Source: Sphingosinithalassobacter tenebrarum (GTDB taxonomy: Bacteria > Pseudomonadota > Alphaproteobacteria > Sphingomonadales > Sphingomonadaceae). Taken from it: a stretch of 64,000 bases of DNA. The position numbers and the translations under genes are program-made. Where the stretch lies: assembly GCF_011057975.1 (NCBI RefSeq), contig NZ_CP049109.1, forward strand, positions 1,581,001 to 1,645,000. Direction: 5' to 3'. Shown here piece after piece: positions 7,825-15,597 of the stretch (position 1 is the first letter of the stretch; the number at the start of each line of letters is the position of its first letter). The notes under the pieces were generated by a model that saw only the letters and a program-made list of their open reading frames with translations, ran no database searches and was not told the origin of the DNA.

Positions 7825-8940
7825 TCAGGCGAGCGACATCAGCGCGCCGATTTCAAACGGCGTCAGGTCTTCGCGCCGCCCGGTCCGCACCTTCTCCGCC
7901 CAATCGGGGTCGACGATCAACCCGCGACCGATGGCGATCATGTCGAATTCGTCGCGCTCCATCCGGTCGAGCAGCCCTTCGAAACTGGCGGTCTCGGAGC
8001 GATGTTCGGTGAAGACGTCGACGAAATCGCCGGTCATGCCGACCGATCCGACGCTCATCGTCGCCGCGCCGGTCAGCTTCTTCGCCCAGCCGGCGAAATT
8101 GAGCCCGGTCTCGCCGTCGATCTCGGGGAATTCGGGCTGCCAGAAACGGCGCTGCGAACAATGAAGCATGTCGACGCCGGCCTCGACCAGCGGCGCGAGC
8201 CATTCGGTCATCGCCTCGGGCGTTTCGGCGAGGCGGGCGGTATAATCCTGCTGCTTCCACTGGCTGACACGCAGCAGCAGCGCGAAATCGGGGCCGACCG
8301 CGGCGCGGATCGCGGCGATGATTTCGGCGGCGAAGCGGGCGCGTTCGGGCAGGGTGGGGCCGCCATAGCGGTCGTCGCGCAAATTGGTGCCGCTCCAGAA
8401 GAACTGGTCGACCAGATAGCCGTGCGCCCCATGCACCTCGACTGCATCGAAGCCGAGCCGCTTGGCTTCTGCGGCGGCGCGGGCAAAGGCGGCGACGGTG
8501 TCGGCGATATCGACTTCGGTCATCGCCACGCCGCAGGGTTCGCCCGGTGCAGTCAGCCCCGACGGACTTTCCATCGGTGCATCGGGCCGCCAGTCGGTGG
8601 TCTTGCTGGCAACCGATCCGACATGCCAGATCTGCGGCGCGATCGCCGTGCCAGCCGCGTGCACGCTGTCGACCACCGGCTGCCACGCCGGCAGCGCCTC
8701 GCCGTGGAAAAAGGGTATGCCCGGTTCGTTGCGCGAAGCGGGGCGGTCGATCACTGTCCCTTCGGAGAGAATCAGGCCGACGCCGCCCTCGGCACGTCGG
8801 CGATAATACGCGACTTGCTGCGGCCCGACCACGCCGTCAGTCGCGAAACCCCGCGTCATCGGCGCCATCGCGATGCGGTTGCGCAGGTCGAGCGATTTCA
8901 GGCGGAAGGGCTGGAACAGCACTTCGGTGCTTCGCGACAT
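7825..8940 (-). CDS. NADH:flavin oxidoreductase (old yellow enzyme family)
   Basis: 371 residues from ATG 8940 (MSRSTEVLFQPFRL); AGGAG lies six bases upstream, whereas the nearby ATG 8946 touches the AGGAG. The TIM-barrel hallmarks are LRNRIAMAPMTRGFATDG (FMN site), the active-site pair in VEVHGAHGYLVDQFFW, DDRYGG, and SVGSVGMTGDF with IGRGLIVDPDWAEKV for FMN phosphate. Old yellow enzymes reduce activated C=C bonds or nitro groups using NAD(P)H. The MarR regulator lies 97 bases upstream and the ABM protein downstream, so a MarR-controlled detoxification operon is likely. It sits inside the flagellar block without an obvious link to motility. Confidence 0.93.
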   Translation of the reverse strand: MSRSTEVLFQPFRLKSLDLRNRIAMAPMTRGFATDGVVGPQQVAYYRRRAEGGVGLILSEGTVIDRPASRNEPGIPFFHGEALPAWQPVVDSVHAAGTAIAPQIWHVGSVASKTTDWRPDAPMESPSGLTAPGEPCGVAMTEVDIADTVAAFARAAAEAKRLGFDAVEVHGAHGYLVDQFFWSGTNLRDDRYGGPTLPERARFAAEIIAAIRAAVGPDFALLLRVSQWKQQDYTARLAETPEAMTEWLAPLVEAGVDMLHCSQRRFWQPEFPEIDGETGLNFAGWAKKLTGAATMSVGSVGMTGDFVDVFTEHRSETASFEGLLDRMERDEFDMIAIGRGLIVDPDWAEKVRTGRREDLTPFEIGALMSLA

Positions 8941-9037
8941 CGTCATCTCCTGCGCTTGCGATCTCGAACCGGATCGCCGGAGGCCACTGTCGCCGCCACG
9001 GAGCACGCCGCCAAGCGCAGGTTGTTCAGCCCCCTGA

Positions 9038-9580
9038 CTATTCCGGGCGGCTGCGCGGCAGGAAATGGCGTTCCATGCCGATATGCAGGCTGCGCAGGAT
9101 ATGGCTGAGCGTCTGCTGGTCGCCGCCGGTCAGCCGCCCCAGCTCGGCAACGAAACGGCCGTTGGTTTCCATCACCCGGCCGATATCGCGTACCTTGCGC
9201 TCGCCGTCTCCGGTCAGTGCCAGCCGCGTGCTGCGCCGGTCGCCGGCATCGGCATCGCGGCGGAGCAGCCCGGCCTCGGCCAGCCGCCGCACGCGCCCCG
9301 TGAGCACCGTGTTCGACACGTTCAGCGCATGGGCGAGGTCGGTCGCGCGCATCGGCCGCGGGGCTTCCATCATCAGCGCGCCGAGCAAGTGGAAGTCGGC
9401 AAGGCTGAGCCCCTGTTCGCCCGCGATGCGATTGAGATCGTTCTCGATCAGCTGGGCGAGTTTGAGCAAGTGCCACATCGGCCCGAAATGCGCGACATCA
9501 TAGCCGAGCCGGGCATAGAAGGTGCTGCCGCTGTCCACTTGCTCGACAGCGTTTCGGGGCTTGTGACGGTCATTGGCCAT
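9038..9580 (-). CDS. MarR family transcriptional regulator
   Basis: 180 residues. A winged helix-turn-helix spans about residues 60-135: LSLADFHLLGALMMEAPRPMRATDLAHAL, recognition helix VSNTVLTGRVRRLAEAGLL, and the wing RRDADAGDRRSTRLALTGDGERKV. The N-terminal FGPMWHLLKLAQLIENDLNRI helix is the dimer interface. MarR proteins usually repress nearby genes until they bind a phenolic or electrophilic ligand; here the target is probably the OYE-ABM pair downstream on the same strand. The ligand is unknown. Confidence 0.92.
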   Translation of the reverse strand: MANDRHKPRNAVEQVDSGSTFYARLGYDVAHFGPMWHLLKLAQLIENDLNRIAGEQGLSLADFHLLGALMMEAPRPMRATDLAHALNVSNTVLTGRVRRLAEAGLLRRDADAGDRRSTRLALTGDGERKVRDIGRVMETNGRFVAELGRLTGGDQQTLSHILRSLHIGMERHFLPRSRPE

Positions 9581-9625
9581 CGCACCACCCTGCGCGACAG
9601 ACGGCGGCGGTCAAGCCGACAGCCG

Positions 9626-10702
9626 TCAACGCTTCTTCTTTTTGGCGATCTTCATCACATAGCTGATGATTTCGGCCACTGCGGCATAATGTTCGACCGG
9701 GATCGGGTGATCCAGTTCAGCCTGGGCGTAGAGCGCCCGGGCGAGCGGCCGGTTCTCGACGATCGGAATGTCGTGTTCACCGGCAATTGCGCGGATTTTC
9801 AATGCGATCGCGTCGACACCCTTGGCGACCACCACCGGCGCGGCCATCGCACCGTGATCATATTGCAGCGCCACGGCGAAGTGAGTCGGGTTGGTGATGA
9901 TCACCGATGCTTCGGGCACCTTCTGCATCATGCGGTTGCGCGATCGTTGCATCTGGATCGAGCGCACCTTCGCCTTGATGTGCGGATCGCCTTCGCTGTC
10001 CTTGTGCTCGTCCTTCACTTCCTGAAGCGACATGCGCATCTTCTGGATATAGGCGTGCCGCTGCCAGAAGACGTCGAACAGGGCGAGCGCGCCGGCGAGC
10101 ATCGCCACCGGCTGGAGCATCGCGAAAACGATGGCGAAGGCGTGCTTGCCGATCTGCGACGGATCGAGGCCGACCAGCCGGTCGATCCCCGATGCATGCG
10201 GCCAGGCGATCCACAGCGAAACGCCGCCGACGAGCAGGAGCTTCGCCACGGTCTTGGCGAATTCGACCAGCGCCATCTTGCCGAACAGCCGGCCGAAACC
10301 GCTGATCGGATTGAATTTCGACCATTTCGGCTTGAGCCGTGCCCAGGCGAAGGACGGCATCCCGCCCTGGATCAGCCCGCCGATCAGCGCGCAGGCGAAC
10401 AGCGCGCCGAGCGCCGGCATCAGCGCCGAACCGACATGGCCGAACACGCCGATGGCGAAATTCTGCGCGCCCTGCGGCTCCATCCGATAGTCATCGGCAT
10501 TGCCCCAGAGGCGCACGAACATCGTGCCGAGCGAATGCGCAGTCCAGCTGCCGACGCCGGCCAGCACGATCATCATGCCGACGAACACCGCGGCATGCTT
10601 TACTTCCGGGGCGCTGGGGGTCTCGCCGCGTTTTCGGGCGTCCTCGAGCTTCTTGGGCGTCGGATCTTCTGTTTTCTGATCCTTGTCGGGGCCATCCGCC
10701 AC
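9626..10702 (-). CDS. flhB: Flagellar export gate protein FlhB
   Basis: 358 residues. The start is the conserved charged DKDQKTEDPTPKKLEDARKRG, then four membrane helices, then a cytoplasmic domain with the autocleavage site NPTH at residues 271-274 (ITNPTHFAVALQYD). Cleavage between N and P switches export from rod/hook to filament substrates. The tail after residue 340 is short and lysine-rich (KIAKKKKR). It follows fliR by three bases and is the last gene of the flgC-fliE-fliQ-fliR-flhB run. Confidence 0.97.
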   Translation of the reverse strand: MADGPDKDQKTEDPTPKKLEDARKRGETPSAPEVKHAAVFVGMMIVLAGVGSWTAHSLGTMFVRLWGNADDYRMEPQGAQNFAIGVFGHVGSALMPALGALFACALIGGLIQGGMPSFAWARLKPKWSKFNPISGFGRLFGKMALVEFAKTVAKLLLVGGVSLWIAWPHASGIDRLVGLDPSQIGKHAFAIVFAMLQPVAMLAGALALFDVFWQRHAYIQKMRMSLQEVKDEHKDSEGDPHIKAKVRSIQMQRSRNRMMQKVPEASVIITNPTHFAVALQYDHGAMAAPVVVAKGVDAIALKIRAIAGEHDIPIVENRPLARALYAQAELDHPIPVEHYAAVAEIISYVMKIAKKKKR

Positions 10703-10705
10703 GGT

Positions 10706-11467
10706 TCAGCGCCACCCGCCGAGCATCGCCTGACCCATCTCGGTGGCGAACACGGTGAGAACCGTGCCGAGCGTCATGGCGGTCAGTGCCATGCCGAGCA
10801 TGATGTTGAGCGGTTGCGAAATGAAGAACACCTGGATCGCCGGCGCGACGCGCGCGGCAAGGCCCAGCGCCACGTTGAAGACGATGCCGTAGATCAGCAG
10901 CGGCGCCGCAAGGCCCACCGCCAGCATCATCGAACGATTGATCGCGGCGATCGCCATCTGCGCGAAATCCTGCGCCGGGGGCAGGCCGCCGATCGGGAAG
11001 AGGTTGTAGCTTTCGACGATCGACTGGATCCACAGATGATGGACCTGCATCGCCATGCACACGATCGCGGCCGCCATCGTCACGAATTTGGAAAGCAGCG
11101 GCACCTGGCTGCCCTGCGCGGGATCGAACAGCATCGCGGCGGACAGGCCGATCTGCATGCTGATGATCGAACCGGCCATCGAGATGGCGTAGAACAGGAT
11201 CTTGACGATCATGCCCATCGCCAGCCCCGTCAGCAGCTCGGCGATCAGTACCGCGGGCAGCGGGCCGCTTTGCGCCACCGCCAGAGCGGCTTCGTTCTGC
11301 AGCGGCCAGATTCCGCTGGTCATGCCGAAGGCGATGAGGAGGCGAATCCGCCCAGGCACCGCGTCCTCGGAAAAGACCGGCAACAGCATCAGTACCGCCC
11401 CCGTCCTCGCGAAGAGGATGAAGAAGGCGCTGACGATCAGCGGCAGGTTTTCGGGGATTGCGTTCAT
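10706..11467 (-). CDS. fliR: Flagellar export gate protein FliR
   Basis: 253 residues, highly hydrophobic, with the FliR pattern: IVSAFFILFARTGAVLMLLPVF near the start, RIRLLIAFGMTSGIWP, ELLTGLAMGMIVKILFYAISMAGSIISMQIGLSAAMLFDP, and the C-terminal FFISQPLNIMLGMALTAMTLGTVLTVF. FliR forms the FliPQR export gate in the basal body. A 136-base spacer holding a repetitive extragenic palindrome separates it from fliQ, which is unusual for this tightly packed operon. Confidence 0.96.
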   Translation of the reverse strand: MNAIPENLPLIVSAFFILFARTGAVLMLLPVFSEDAVPGRIRLLIAFGMTSGIWPLQNEAALAVAQSGPLPAVLIAELLTGLAMGMIVKILFYAISMAGSIISMQIGLSAAMLFDPAQGSQVPLLSKFVTMAAAIVCMAMQVHHLWIQSIVESYNLFPIGGLPPAQDFAQMAIAAINRSMMLAVGLAAPLLIYGIVFNVALGLAARVAPAIQVFFISQPLNIMLGMALTAMTLGTVLTVFATEMGQAMLGGWR

Positions 11468-11492
11468 GGCCCGGTGCTTGGATCAAAATCCG

Positions 11493-11584
11493 CCGTTGGC
11501 ACTGAGCCTGTCGAAGTGCCGTTCTTCTTCGCACCCGTCGGACGAGAAGGAAGAACCGGGCTTCGACAGGCTCAGCCCGAACGG
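11493..11584. repeat. Repetitive extragenic palindrome between fliQ and fliR
   Basis: Outer arms 11493-11516 and 11561-11584 pair except for a few bases (CTGAGCCTGTCGAAG against CTTCGACAGGCTCAG), with an inner TTCTTCTT/AAGGAAGAA dyad. A related element lies at 62580-62721. The GACAGGCTCAG core is a dispersed repeat seen in many sphingomonad genomes (general knowledge, not checked here). As RNA it would fold into a long hairpin within the fliQ-fliR transcript. Confidence 0.8.
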
Positions 11585-11603
11585 AGCGTGTGTGGTCACA
11601 AGT

Positions 11604-11879
11604 TTATGCCCCCGGTGACCCAGTGACGATCAAGTCGCCGATCTTGTCCATGAAATCGCCGAGTTGCTGGCCGATCGTCGGCAGCATCAGCAGCATCACG
11701 AAACCCAGCGCGATGATCTTGGGAACGAAAGTCAGTGTCATTTCCTGAATCTGGGTCAGCGCCTGGAGCAGGCCGATCACCACGCCGACGATCAGCGACA
11801 CCAGCAGCAGCGGGCCGACGATCGTCAGCACCAGCAGCAGCGCCGCCTGTCCCAGTTCCAGAACCTGTCCCGCGGTCAT
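11604..11879 (-). CDS. fliQ: Flagellar export gate protein FliQ
   Basis: 91 residues, two long membrane helices. VLTIVGPLLLVSLIVGVVIGLLQALTQIQEMTLTFVPKI is the family signature, covering the QxxTQIQE-type loop and the second helix. FliQ packs around FliP and FliR in the export gate. It is three bases from fliE upstream; downstream the operon is interrupted by the palindromic repeat before fliR. Confidence 0.96.
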   Translation of the reverse strand: MTAGQVLELGQAALLLVLTIVGPLLLVSLIVGVVIGLLQALTQIQEMTLTFVPKIIALGFVMLLMLPTIGQQLGDFMDKIGDLIVTGSPGA

Positions 11880-11882
11880 CGG

Positions 11883-12209
11883 TCAGATCTGCATGCGCAT
11901 GATGTCGGTATAGGCGTTCACGACGCGGTCGCGCACCGCGACCATCGTGTCGAGCGCGGTCTCGGCCGCGCCGATCGCGGTCACGACGTCGATCAGGTCG
12001 CCCTTGCCGGCGACTTGCATCGCCGATGCATGTTCGGCGGCGCGAAGGCTGTCCGCCGTTTCGGTGACCATGTTTTCGACCATCGCGCCGAAATTGCCGC
12101 TCTTGCCGGTTTCCGCGGCGGGGGTAGGGGCGCCGCCCGGCGTCTTGCCGGCACCAACACCCAGCGCGCGTCCATAAGCGGACGCGGCGTCCAATGCTCC
12201 GATCGACAT
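11883..12209 (-). CDS. fliE: Flagellar hook-basal body protein FliE
   Basis: 108 residues. The C-terminal half is characteristic: AGKGDLIDVVTAIGAAETALDTMVAVRDRVVNAYTDIMRMQI, the helix that joins the MS ring to the rod. The N-terminal portion is Ala/Gly-rich and variable. It sits between flgC and fliQ on one strand, the common flgB-flgC-fliE order except that flgB is missing here. Confidence 0.95.
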   Translation of the reverse strand: MSIGALDAASAYGRALGVGAGKTPGGAPTPAAETGKSGNFGAMVENMVTETADSLRAAEHASAMQVAGKGDLIDVVTAIGAAETALDTMVAVRDRVVNAYTDIMRMQI

Positions 12210-12238
12210 TGTTCGTAATTCCCTGATTTTTTGAACTG

Positions 12239-12646
12239 TTACTTGAGAAGATCGATGGTGCGCATCGTCATGCTGCGGGCAGCTTCGATCGCACTCAGAT
12301 TGGCTTCGTAGCTGCGCTGGGCAGCTTTCATGTCGGCCATTTCGACAAGGCCGCTAACATTGGGTTTCAGGACATAGCCTTCGGCATTCGCTGCCGGGTG
12401 GCCCGGATCATAGACGCTCTGAAAATCCGAACGATCGGTCTGGATGCGGTCGACGCGGACTTCCATTCCGCCGGTGGCGCGATCGACTTCCGCCCGGAAG
12501 CTGGCCACGCGGCGGCGATAGGGATCGCCGCCCGGCGTGGTCGCCAGCGAATCCTGGTTGGCGATATTCTCCGCGATCACGCGCATCCGCAGCGTCTGAG
12601 CGCGAAGCCCCGAAGCCGAGATACCGAGCGACGTCTTGAGATCCAT
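12239..12646 (-). CDS. flgC: Flagellar proximal rod protein FlgC
   Basis: 135 residues. The N-terminal rod motif SASGLRAQTLRMRVIAENIANQDSLATTPGGDPYRRR and the C-terminal NVSGLVEMADMKAAQRSYEANLSAIEAARSMTMRTIDLLK are both complete, as in FlgC. It forms part of the proximal rod with FlgB and FlgF. It is the first gene of the minus-strand flgC-fliE-fliQ-fliR-flhB run and divergent from fliN; a GCCTATAA element lies 41 bases upstream. No flgB precedes it. Confidence 0.96.
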   Translation of the reverse strand: MDLKTSLGISASGLRAQTLRMRVIAENIANQDSLATTPGGDPYRRRVASFRAEVDRATGGMEVRVDRIQTDRSDFQSVYDPGHPAANAEGYVLKPNVSGLVEMADMKAAQRSYEANLSAIEAARSMTMRTIDLLK

Positions 12647-12686
12647 GAACTTCTCCCGCGCCGCGCAATTGGGCGGCTTTCCTCTC

Positions 12687-12694
12687 TTATAGGC
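12687..12694 (-). promoter_or_regulatory. GCCTATAA element upstream of flgC
   Basis: Reads GCCTATAA on the minus strand, 41 bases before flgC. It is the variant closest to sigma-28 GCCGATAA. It overlaps one arm of the dyad TAGGCA-N5-TGCCTA (12690-12706), which lies between the flgC and fliN elements and could bind a regulator. Confidence 0.5.
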
Positions 12695-12732
12695 ATTTTT
12701 TGCCTAGTCGGTCGGGATGGGCGGAAAAAACA

Positions 12733-12740
12733 TCCTATAA
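12733..12740 (+). promoter_or_regulatory. TCCTATAA element upstream of fliN
   Basis: TCCTATAA on the plus strand, 18 bases before the fliN ATG at 12759. It is the plus-strand partner of the flgC element in a divergent promoter region. Confidence 0.5.
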
Positions 12741-12758
12741 TTTTGGACAAAGGAGCAA

Positions 12759-13001
12759 ATGCGCATGTCCATCCTAGACGGCATCACGGTCGAAGCCTCG
12801 ATCGTACTCGGTGCGACCGAAGTGCCCATCCGCCAGATCCTGCAGATGAGCCGCGGCGCCATGATCCCGCTCGACAGCGGACAGGACGATCCGTCGCTTG
12901 TCTATGTTAACGGCCAGCTGGTCGCGAAGGGCAAGATTCTGGTCGATGGCGACCAGATGTCGCTCGAAGTCGGCGAAGTCGTGAAAAAGGCGAACGGCTG
13001 A
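12759..13001 (+). CDS. fliN: Flagellar motor switch protein FliN
   Basis: 80 residues, a bare SpoA (surface presentation of antigens) domain: ITVEASIVLGATEVPIRQILQMSRGAMIPLDS then VYVNGQLVAKGKILVDGDQMSLEVGEVV. FliN lines the base of the C ring, where it takes part in CheY-P response and export docking. The length is minimal for the family and lacks the N-terminal extension of enteric FliN. Two ATGs six bases apart (12759, 12765) share one AGGAG; the spacing favours the second. The stop overlaps the fliO start by one base. Confidence 0.94.
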   Translation: MRMSILDGITVEASIVLGATEVPIRQILQMSRGAMIPLDSGQDDPSLVYVNGQLVAKGKILVDGDQMSLEVGEVVKKANG

Positions 13002-13405
13002 TGGACACGCTGTCGCTTCTGCGCACGATCGGCGCGCTGGGGCTGCTGCTCGGCTGCCTTGCCGGCGCGCTGTGGGCTGTCCGCCGGTACGATATCAAGC
13101 TGCCGGGCAGGATCACCGCCGGATCGCGCAAGCGAGTCGAGCTGGTCGAGCGGCTGACGCTCGATCCCAAACGCTCGGTCGCGCTGATCCGTCGCGACGG
13201 CGCCGAACACCTCATCCTGCTCGCGCCCGAGGGGCATCTGGTCGTCGAAAGCGCCATTGCGCGGGTCGGGGCGGAGGAGACCGCCAATGTCGATGCCGCT
13301 TCTCCGGTCGAAGCAACCAACGACAATCTGTCGGACCTGCGGATGAGCTTCGCGCAGCTGGTCGAACAGCGGCGCGAGCGGATGTCCGCGCGGCACGGGG
13401 GCTGA
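13001..13405 (+). CDS. fliO: Flagellar biosynthesis protein FliO
   Basis: 134 residues. One N-terminal membrane helix (LLRTIGALGLLLGCLAGALWAV) precedes a cytoplasmic beta-rich domain with VELVERLTLDPKRSVALIRRDGAEHLILL, the FliO/MopB signature. FliO assists assembly of FliP rings during export-gate formation. It lies between fliN and fliP with one-base and six-base junctions, so the three are one transcript. Confidence 0.93.
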   Translation: MDTLSLLRTIGALGLLLGCLAGALWAVRRYDIKLPGRITAGSRKRVELVERLTLDPKRSVALIRRDGAEHLILLAPEGHLVVESAIARVGAEETANVDAASPVEATNDNLSDLRMSFAQLVEQRRERMSARHGG

Positions 13406-13411
13406 CCCATC

Positions 13412-14179
13412 ATGAAGATCGCGATTCAGGGCTCGCGCATCGGGGCGGCCGCGGGGCTGCTGGCACTGCTCGTCGGGCTGATGCTGCCGGGCGAGGCGAT
13501 GGCGACGATCACCGAACAGCGTACCATCGTGACGCTGGGCGAAGGGTCTATGTCGGCAAAGGCGATTCAGCTCGTCCTGATGCTGACGGTGCTCAGCCTG
13601 GCGCCCGGATTGCTGATGACGGTCACCAGCTTCACGCGCATGGTGGTGGCACTGTCGCTGCTGCGCACGGGGCTGGGTGCACCGGGCGTGCCGCCCAATC
13701 CGGTGATCATCAGTCTTGCGCTGTTCCTTTCCTTCTTTGTCATGGCGCCGACCTTCGAAAAGGCGTGGGAACAGGGCGTCACGCCCTATACCGAAGGCAA
13801 GATTGCGGAATCCGAAGCGTTCAAACGCACCGCCGAACCCTTTAAGGTCTTCATGCTCAGCCAGGTGCGCGACAGCGATCTCGACCTGTTCGCTAAAATG
13901 GGTGGCAAGACCTATCAAACACGTGCCGAGGTGCCGCTGACCACGCTTGCCCCGGCCTTCATGATTTCGGAGCTACGCCGCGCCTTCGAAATAGGCTTCC
14001 TGCTGCTGCTGCCGTTCCTGGTGATCGACCTGTGCGTCTCGGCGGTGCTGATGGCTATGGGCATGATGATGCTGCCGCCACCGACAATCGCCTTGCCGAT
14101 GAAGATCATCTTCTTCGTGCTGGTCGATGGCTGGGCGCTGGTCGCGGGATCGCTGATCAAGAGTTTCGGCGCCGGCTGA
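13412..14179 (+). CDS. fliP: Flagellar export gate protein FliP
   Basis: 255 residues with an N-terminal signal sequence (GAAAGLLALLVGLMLPGEAMA) as usual for FliP. Family signatures are MTVLSLAPGLLMTVTSFTRMVVALSLLRTGLG, ALFLSFFVMAPTFEKAW, LAPAFMISELRRAFEIGFLLLLPFLVIDLCVSAVLMAMGMMMLPP and the C-terminal DGWALVAGSLIKSF. Five FliP subunits form the core of the export gate. It is the last gene of fliN-fliO-fliP; fliQ, fliR and flhB lie on the other side of the divergent promoter. Confidence 0.97.
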   Translation: MKIAIQGSRIGAAAGLLALLVGLMLPGEAMATITEQRTIVTLGEGSMSAKAIQLVLMLTVLSLAPGLLMTVTSFTRMVVALSLLRTGLGAPGVPPNPVIISLALFLSFFVMAPTFEKAWEQGVTPYTEGKIAESEAFKRTAEPFKVFMLSQVRDSDLDLFAKMGGKTYQTRAEVPLTTLAPAFMISELRRAFEIGFLLLLPFLVIDLCVSAVLMAMGMMMLPPPTIALPMKIIFFVLVDGWALVAGSLIKSFGAG

Positions 14180-14214
14180 GGCCGCGGCTTCAAAGGGCAG
14201 CGCACGGGCGGTGA

Positions 14215-14781
14215 TCAGGGAAAGGTCGCGCCCTGCGCCTTTCCGTGCCGGGTTTCCCGGTCATAGGCAATCTGGGCGAGCTGGATCGATGCCGCCGCGC
14301 TGCGTGCCGCCTTGTTGGCATTGCGGCAGTCGCTCGCCGCAATCGCGTCGCGTATCGCGGAAGCGCTGCGCCGCGCGATTGCGATATGCCCCGCCTCATG
14401 CTCGCCCAGCGCTTCCAGATAGCCGCGCCAGCGTTGCTGCAATGGCACCGGCAGGGCGTCGATGTTTTCCAGCCTCGGCAACAGTACCGTCACCTGCATG
14501 CGCACCTGTGCCGATGCCAGGTCGCATCCGCCGGACGATGTCGGCCACCGCCAGTACCAGCGGATATCGGCATAGGCATCGACCGGGGTCGCATGGTGCG
14601 GTTCGGTGGGTCGTACCGCGTTGATCGCGCTGCGAATGTCCCGCGCGGTCGCGCCACGCACGTCATAATATGCAACGCTGATCCCCGGCTGGTTTGCCAG
14701 TGCGGCGGGCAGGGGGGAAGGGTCCTGCGCCGCGTGCGGCGCAAGCCATCCGACAGGCGCGGCTGTCGCCAGCGCCAGCAT
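14215..14781 (-). CDS. DUF922 family putative zinc protease, secreted
   Basis: 188 residues. A short hydrophobic leader (LALATAAPVGWLAPHAAQ) suggests export. The body has VAYYDVRGATARDIRSAINAVRP at the start of the domain and YLEALGEHEAGHIAIARR, an HExxH-like HEAGH in the position found in DUF922 (PF06037), a predicted Zn-dependent protease family. Two late cysteines could form a disulfide. It is convergent with fliP and separate from the PilZ gene. The substrate is unknown, and a link with flagella is only positional. Confidence 0.8.
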   Translation of the reverse strand: MLALATAAPVGWLAPHAAQDPSPLPAALANQPGISVAYYDVRGATARDIRSAINAVRPTEPHHATPVDAYADIRWYWRWPTSSGGCDLASAQVRMQVTVLLPRLENIDALPVPLQQRWRGYLEALGEHEAGHIAIARRSASAIRDAIAASDCRNANKAARSAAASIQLAQIAYDRETRHGKAQGATFP

Positions 14782-14888
14782 CCAGGGATAAAGTGTCAGA
14801 GCGCGCCTCCCGCCATGATGCGAGCAAGGCTAGAGCTTCTGAACGCCGTCAGGAACCGCAAATCGGGGTAAACGGGGGTAGCCGAGCC

Positions 14889-15539
14889 TCAGGCTGCGGA
14901 AAAGCGCCGGGAGGAATCCGCCAGCCATACGGCCAGCTCGCCATAGGGGATCATCTGGCCGAACGCGATTCCCGCTTCGCCGCCGCGACGCCACCGCACC
15001 GATATGGGGCGCGGCGACAGATCGGGGATCAAGATCCACAGCGCGCCGCCCAGAGCGATCGATTCGTCGATCGCGATGTGGCCGCCGCTTTGCGAGATAT
15101 CGATCAGCCTTGCGGGATAGCTGCGGCATCCGTCGCCGATGCGCACCGCCGAACAGGTTTCGAACCGCGGTGCGCGCGGCGCCTTGCCCTTGCCGGGCGC
15201 GGCGCGGTTGGCGGGGGTCAGGATCGACGTCATGTCCCTGGGAGCGAAGAACTGCAGCCCCGCGCGGCCCGCGTTCGTCCAGACGATGCTCGCGTCCAGC
15301 CGTTCACCGGTGCGCAGTTCCACTGCGACAGTATCGCCCACGACAAGCGGAACCCGGAATTCGATCATCATGCCGCCTGTCGATACGTTTCGGATTCGAC
15401 ACGGTTGATCCGGGACGCGATCCGATACCAGTCGGGCGGTCAGCAGCGTGCTGACGCTGCGTTTGCTGTTGCGCGGCTGCCACCTTCCATCCTGCTGGTG
15501 GAGAGCGTCGCCATTGTCGAAGGCAAGCATCTCTATCAC
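14889..15539 (-). CDS. Tandem PilZ-domain protein (c-di-GMP receptor candidate)
   Basis: 216 residues from a GTG start at 15539, which has GGAG five bases upstream; ATG 15530 is a weaker choice. Two PilZ-like domains are seen. The first has the full c-di-GMP motif: R23-x3-R27 (RNSKR) and N51-x-S53-x2-G56 (NVSTGG). The second keeps DISQSGG but lacks an obvious RxxxR, so it may be structural. PilZ proteins can brake the flagellar motor or redirect secretion when c-di-GMP is high. It closes the minus-strand motility run after fliL, which makes a motor role plausible. No YcgR_N domain is visible. Confidence 0.85.
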   Translation of the reverse strand: MIEMLAFDNGDALHQQDGRWQPRNSKRSVSTLLTARLVSDRVPDQPCRIRNVSTGGMMIEFRVPLVVGDTVAVELRTGERLDASIVWTNAGRAGLQFFAPRDMTSILTPANRAAPGKGKAPRAPRFETCSAVRIGDGCRSYPARLIDISQSGGHIAIDESIALGGALWILIPDLSPRPISVRWRRGGEAGIAFGQMIPYGELAVWLADSSRRFSAA

Positions 15540-15597
15540 GGTTACTCCAATCCCGGCCCGCTGACGGCCTCATCTTCCCAATATAGAAGCTACGGGC

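Noticed and set aside
9065..11626. 853-residue plus-strand frame opposite flhB and fliR
   Set aside because: It is His/Arg-rich as expected from antisense of high-GC coding DNA; flhB, fliR and fliQ are clear on the minus strand.
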